Assembly (NCBI RefSeq): GCF_964275005.1
Contig: NC_092685.1
Location: forward strand, 31,238,866 to 31,302,865
Reading direction: 5' to 3'
Source: Diadema setosum
Taxonomy: Eukaryota; Echinodermata; Echinoidea; Diadematoida; Diadematidae
Length of the DNA: 64,000 nt
Numbering within the stretch: the first letter of the stretch is position 1; every line of letters starts with the position of its first letter. Under the pieces are notes generated by a model. The model was not told the DNA's origin, made no database searches, and saw only the letters and a list, made by a program, of their open reading frames with translations. Positions 59,861 through 64,000 of this stretch are shown piece after piece. The translations under genes and the position numbers were made by a program.

Positions 59861-59947
59861 CTGTACACAGCCCTGTCGCTGTACACATTAAATTTAGTGC
59901 AAGTCGCGACTTACACTAAATGTGTACAGCGACAGGGCTGTGTGTAG
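59861..59947. repeat. 87-bp near-perfect palindrome
   Basis: Arms of about 41 bp (CTGTACACAGCCCTGTCGCT; AGCGACAGGGCTGTGTGTAG) meet at the perfect centre AAGTCGCGACTT. One 5-nt bulge is the main mismatch. Confidence 0.85.
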
Positions 59948-60159
59948 TTAGGGGAAAATGAGACCGGAACAACTGTCGCAGGAACACTAAATGTCGTGTC
60001 AGGGATCAGGGTATGGGGTTAGGATGTATGACTTAGTATGATAGTGCGTATTTTATGGTTGCAAGATTTTTATATTGAGCAAATTGATTGCTAGGATGTG
60101 TAAAACAATAAATACTACATTTAAATGTTGACATTAATTCACAGTATTTTGAGATGGTC

Positions 60160-60560
60160 AGAATAGGGGGAGGGTATGGGAGGGGCTATCTCCCACCCAT
60201 GGAGCTTTTGCATACTGTGTGTATATATAGCAAACTGAAATTCAACGATCTGTAGCCTATTCGGGGGAAATATTAAGATCATTTTAAATGAAAAGCTTGA
60301 GAAACAACCAATGAGGCCATTCGGACATGACAATGACTTGATCAAATTTCTGCTTTCGCGTCTTTTCACTGTGTATAGTTTATGGCGGTGGAACTATACG
60401 AGAAGGGAATTAGGTGTGGGATGGAGTTCCCGGATCCCCCCCCCCCCCCTCCTCCTCCTCCTCCAGAGAGTATTTTGATTTTTAGAATTGAAATTCAACG
60501 ATCTGGTGCACTCTTTGAGTGGAATTTTGAGAAAGTTTTTAATCATAAAAGTTAGAAATA
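60160..60560. repeat. Diverged tandem duplication
   Basis: The block TGAAATTCAACGATCTG followed by a related AT-rich stretch occurs near 60236 and again near 60488, with GGAGGGG or C-rich text before each. The spacing is about 252 bp and divergence is substantial. Confidence 0.5.
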
Positions 60561-60884
60561 TTAGTATACCATGTCACTAAATAAATTCAGCGATAATGGT
60601 AACCGAACGGTTTAATGTTGTGCATTGTTGTTTTCATTAGCGCAAACGCCGACGCGCTCTCAATGACAAAGGTGCTCGCTTACTATGAGTTAGTTTCAAG
60701 ATTACAAGACAAGCAATAGACAGTGGGGATAAACAATAAGATTTATGCATTTACTACATCCCCCGTTGTATACACGTCTCTTGATAAATATCTAATGACG
60801 TTCCCATTAGAGGCAGAAAAAATATTGTATTTAGCGATCAGAAGTATGGAAATAAAAACGAAGTGACAAGAACAAAGACGAGGA

Positions 60885-61003
60885 TAAGGATAATAATAAT
60901 GATGATGATGATGACAATTATAATAATAATGATAATAATAATAATAATGATAATGATAATAACATTTATAATAATAATAATAATAATGATAACAATAACA
61001 ATG

Positions 61004-61049
<46 letters not shown>

Positions 61050-61199
61050 TAATAATAATTGTAATAATGATAATAACAATAATAATAATGATAATAATTG
61101 TAATAATGATAATAACAATAATAATAATGATAATAATAATAATGATAATAATAATAATAATAATGATACTAATAATAATAATAATAATAATAATAATAA
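60885..61199. repeat. AAT/GAT/AAC compound microsatellite, about 0.3 kb
   Basis: Continuous AATAATGATAATAAC-type triplets. The long Ile/Met-rich frame across it is an artefact of the repeat. It abuts LINE C directly. Confidence 0.9.
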
Positions 61200-62670
61200 G
61201 GAGAGACGTGGATGGTCAGGCGTCTCCTGGACGTAACCAAAACACTGGCCATGATCAACATGAGGAAATGATTGACAATGTGCATAGACGAAAGTGGAGT
61301 AGAACAACCAACAAAGTTGTAATGAAGTGTTACTTCAAAAGTGAGCCAAGAAAGAGAGGTTATCGACAGCGCATGAAGCGCTTTTGGGACGAGGAAGAAC
61401 TCTTTGCAATATCAGAACAGAGATTAGCTGATCAAGTCAGAGCTATAAGAGTAAATCGATGGTTCTCTCGAGTCGGAGGAGATAAAGAGAGTGAGGTGGA
61501 GCAGAGTAATACAAATGACGATACATTGCAGAATATAGACCAACGAATGATAACACTGTACCCCAAATACCACGTTCCACGCTGGTGATGAGGACAATGA
61601 GCAGATAGGGGAAGATACGGAAGCATCACGAATTGAATTTGAACTCTCTGAAGAAAAAACAACAATAAGGTCGAGAATATTGGAATATAATGACGGATTC
61701 CCAAAGAGAAAAGCTGCCAGCCCTCAATTCAGTATAGACAAACGCAAGCTGATGGGGCATATTATATGGATGTTAACGACGTAGGTCTATTGGACACCAT
61801 CGATACCACATGCATAACAGACACAAATGCTCTACTTTATGCTGCAGCCAAAGTTGTAACTGAAGATCTTGGATTTAAAGTGCATTCTAAGCAAAAAGTT
61901 AATAAAACTGAGCCATGGTGGAAAAGACGACTGGAGGGACAAAATAACGGAGATGAGGGCTGCCATAAGTAAACTAACTGAGAGCGAAAAGAGACGCGGT
62001 AAGAAAATCAGAGGACTATCTCAAATTGAGAAAAGGTACAATATAAATGGAAAAGGGAGGACTGTCGTCTTTGATTTGAAGAGCTCAAGCAGCGTGTGAC
62101 GGCGAAGGCTGCAAAGGTAAAAGGATACCAGCAACGTGTAACGCAATTCAGACAGAACAAGCTCTTCAACAAGATGAACCAAAGACATCCGGAATGGACT
62201 TCGGCATCAACAAGTGCGCTACCCTGGTTATGAAGAGAGGGAGACCGAAGTGAAGAGGGCAGGAATATCACTTCCTGATGAAAGACTATTACAGAGTTTG
62301 GAGAAAGGAGAGAATTACAAATACCTCGGTGTGTTGGAATCTGATGATGTTTCGAACAATGCTATCAAAGTGTCTGTGACGACCAAATCACACTTAAATG
62401 GTGGACACGTGATATCACAGCTCTATAGCACTTGGGCGGTAGCAGTTTTGAGATACACAGGAGGAGTGGTGGAATGGACGAAGGCGAAACTGGCTGCTAT
62501 TATATGGAAGACAAGAAAGATGCTCTCGAACTACAAAACCCACCAGATGAGTGCTGATGTCTACAGGTTGTACCTGCCAAGGAAAGGAGGAGGCCAAGAG
62601 CTCGTGAGTGCATCAGATTGCGTGGAAATGAAGCAAATCAGCCTAAACAATTACATAAACAGCAGTGAGG
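61200..62670 (+). mobile_element. LINE C: non-LTR retrotransposon copy with deleted catalytic core
   Basis: The N-terminal part of an ORF is seen in pieces (KWSRTTNKVVMKCYFKSEPR, EEELFAISEQRLADQVRAI, KTEPWWKRRLEGQ), with frameshifts. At about 62190 it jumps to the C-terminal part: DFGINKCATLVMKRGR, then ENYKYLGVLESDDVSNN, STWAVAVLRYTGGVVEWTKA and YRLYLPRKGGGQELVS. The reverse transcriptase palm with the catalytic Asp pair is missing, so the copy is internally deleted and dead. The thumb motifs recall families such as R4/Dong or RTE-X, but the clade is not settled. Cut at 62671 by the next element. Confidence 0.65.
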
Positions 62671-64000
62671 CAGTGGCGTATCTAGGGGGGGGGGGGCAAG
62701 GGGGGCACGTGCCCCGGGCGCCACACCTTGGGGGCGCAAAAAACGAAAAAAAAAACGAAAAAAAAGAAGAAAAAGAAAAAAAAACGAAGAAGAAGAAAAA
62801 AGAAAAAAGAAAAGAAGAAGAAGAAGAAGAAGAAGAAGAAGAAGAAAAAAAAAAAAACTCGCCCGGAAAGGGGGGGGGGGGGGAGAATGTAGTTGGGGGG
62901 CAGAAAACCAAATCAAACAAGATAAAAACAAAACATGATGATGACGCAGACAAAATGACAATGTTTATTGTGTTCACACAAGAATTCCATGTTCTGTCAG
63001 ATGAAATACAAAATTTTTCTGCTCGCTCCCTGCGTTCGCTCGCCAAAATTTATATAAATAAAGAAGGTAAGAACAAAACGTGATGATGACGCGGACAAAA
63101 TGACAATGTCTATTGTGTTCACACATGTTATTTTATATTTAGCAAGCAAAATGTTTCACGGAGCAGCGGCTGCAATTTCTTTCGTTCTGAAGCGATCGCC
63201 AATTGGATCAAAAGAATGCGCCAACGGTTTTGAACATACGGGGGGGGGGGGGGAGGGAACAAAAAAGAACAAAACGTAATGATGACGAGGAAATATGCAA
63301 ATTTCGGCTCACTCGCTCGTACAATCTAGAGTATTTTTTTCAAGTCCACAGTTTGTTGGTATAAATTGTTATCTATAAGGCCGTCACTATTATCTCGAAT
63401 TGTAAGATTAAATAAGCAAAAAATGACAAGAATTCAATGTTTTGTAAGCTGAAATACAAAAATTTTCGGCTCGCTCGCTGCGCTCGCTCGCCAAAATTTA
63501 TCAAAAAAAGAAAAGAAAAGAAGAAGATAAGAACAAAACGTGACGATGACGCGCACAAAATAGCAATGTCTATTGTGTTCACACATATCATTTTATATTA
63601 AGCAGGAAAAATGTTACACGGAGCAGCGGCTGCAATTTCATTCGTTCTGAAGCGATCGCCGATTGGATCAAGAGAGGACGCCAACGGTTTCGAACATGAA
63701 ATGGGGGGGGGGGCGCAAAAAAAAAACAAATCAAAAAAGATAAGAACAAAACGTAATGATGACGCGGAAATATGCAAATTTCGGCTCACTCGCTCGTACT
63801 AATTTATAGTACTAGTATTATAAGTCCTCAGTTTGTTGGTATAAATCGTTATCTATAAGGTCGTCACTATATCTTGATTAGAATTGTAAGATTTAATAAG
63901 AAAAAAATGACAAGAATTCCATGTTTTGTAAGCTGAAATACAAAAATTTTCGGCTCGCTCGCTGCGCTCGCTCGCCAAAATTTCTCAAAAAAAAAAAAAG
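62671..64000. mobile_element. CAGTGGCGTA-ended element with internal 460-bp tandem units
   Basis: CAGTGGCGTATCTAGGGGGG at 62671 looks like a hAT-type terminus and lies inside LINE C. The interior has an AAG/GAA purine tract (62735-62860), long G runs, and a tandem unit that starts GAACAAAACGTGATGATGAC at 63071 and again at 63531 (period 460), with a partial unit from about 62925. Each unit holds GAGCAGCGGCTGCAATTTC and CGGCTCGCTCGCTGCGCTCG. The far end is outside the window. No transposase seen. Confidence 0.6.

Larger units (their letters stand above)
57122..60860. other. Upstream flank of KCTD3/SHKBP1, repeat-rich
   Basis: No host gene recognised. The KCTD3/SHKBP1 promoter should be in the first few hundred bases; a near-palindrome CGTACGTACTGTACGTACG lies at about 57269-57287 but no TATA box is clear. 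The rest holds a LINE tail, hairpins and simple repeats listed separately. Confidence 0.5.

Noticed and set aside
60863-61199. Long Ile/Met-rich and Leu-rich frames on both strands
   Set aside because: Pure product of the AAT/GAT triplet repeat.
62750-62960. Lys/Glu-rich coiled-coil-like protein frame
   Set aside because: It is translation of an AAG/GAA purine tract within a mobile element.
1-64000. CRISPR arrays, operons or bacterial-type genes
   Set aside because: Spliced genes, polyadenylation signals and LINEs show eukaryotic nuclear DNA; the regular repeats seen are microsatellites, a short 23-bp tandem repeat or a 460-bp tandem array.

Overview
The window looks like nuclear DNA of a marine invertebrate deuterostome, most likely an echinoderm. 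The evidence is vertebrate-like nuclear receptor and KCTD3/SHKBP1 genes with many short exons, AT-rich introns full of long homopolymer tracts, and dense short foldback transposons and non-LTR retrotransposons. The taxon is inference; nothing here fixes the species. No rRNA, tRNA or CRISPR was recognised.

Layout: (1) 879-10290 (+) holds a complete seven-exon nuclear receptor. Its exon sums keep frame exactly and give 875 aa: a short A/B region, an NR1-like two-zinc-finger DNA-binding domain, a very long Ser/Pro-rich hinge encoded by one 1.7 kb exon, and a ligand-binding domain ending in an AF-2-like helix. (2) 10.3-23.6 kb has no recognised gene, only MITEs and simple repeats. (3) 23616-24404 (-) is a single-exon leucine-rich-repeat protein. 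(4) 28315-29208 (+) is a single-exon four-TM palmitoyltransferase-family protein with DSHC in place of the catalytic DHHC. (5) 29.2-37.3 kb has no recognised gene. (6) 37309-57097 (-) is a complete sixteen-exon KCTD3/SHKBP1 orthologue (BTB plus WD-type repeats, 699 aa), again with perfect phase arithmetic. One of its introns uses a GC-AG boundary. Its 7.65 kb first intron holds a LINE inserted into another LINE and an unassigned open frame. (7) 57.1-64 kb is repeat-rich: an L1-like LINE tail, a Z-DNA-prone tract, strong hairpins, a 0.3 kb AAT/GAT microsatellite, an internally deleted third LINE, and a CAGTGGCGTA-ended element whose interior contains 460-bp tandem units.

The genes do not form an operon or pathway; they are independent loci. 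The notable non-genic theme is a set of foldback elements bounded by TTAA, several with long inverted arms, with two different families abutting at one TTAA. The best leads are the DSHC active site, a possible alternative first exon that would give the nuclear receptor a one-finger isoform (comparable to E75B of insects), and the nested LINEs. I did not find a convincing wholly new biological system.
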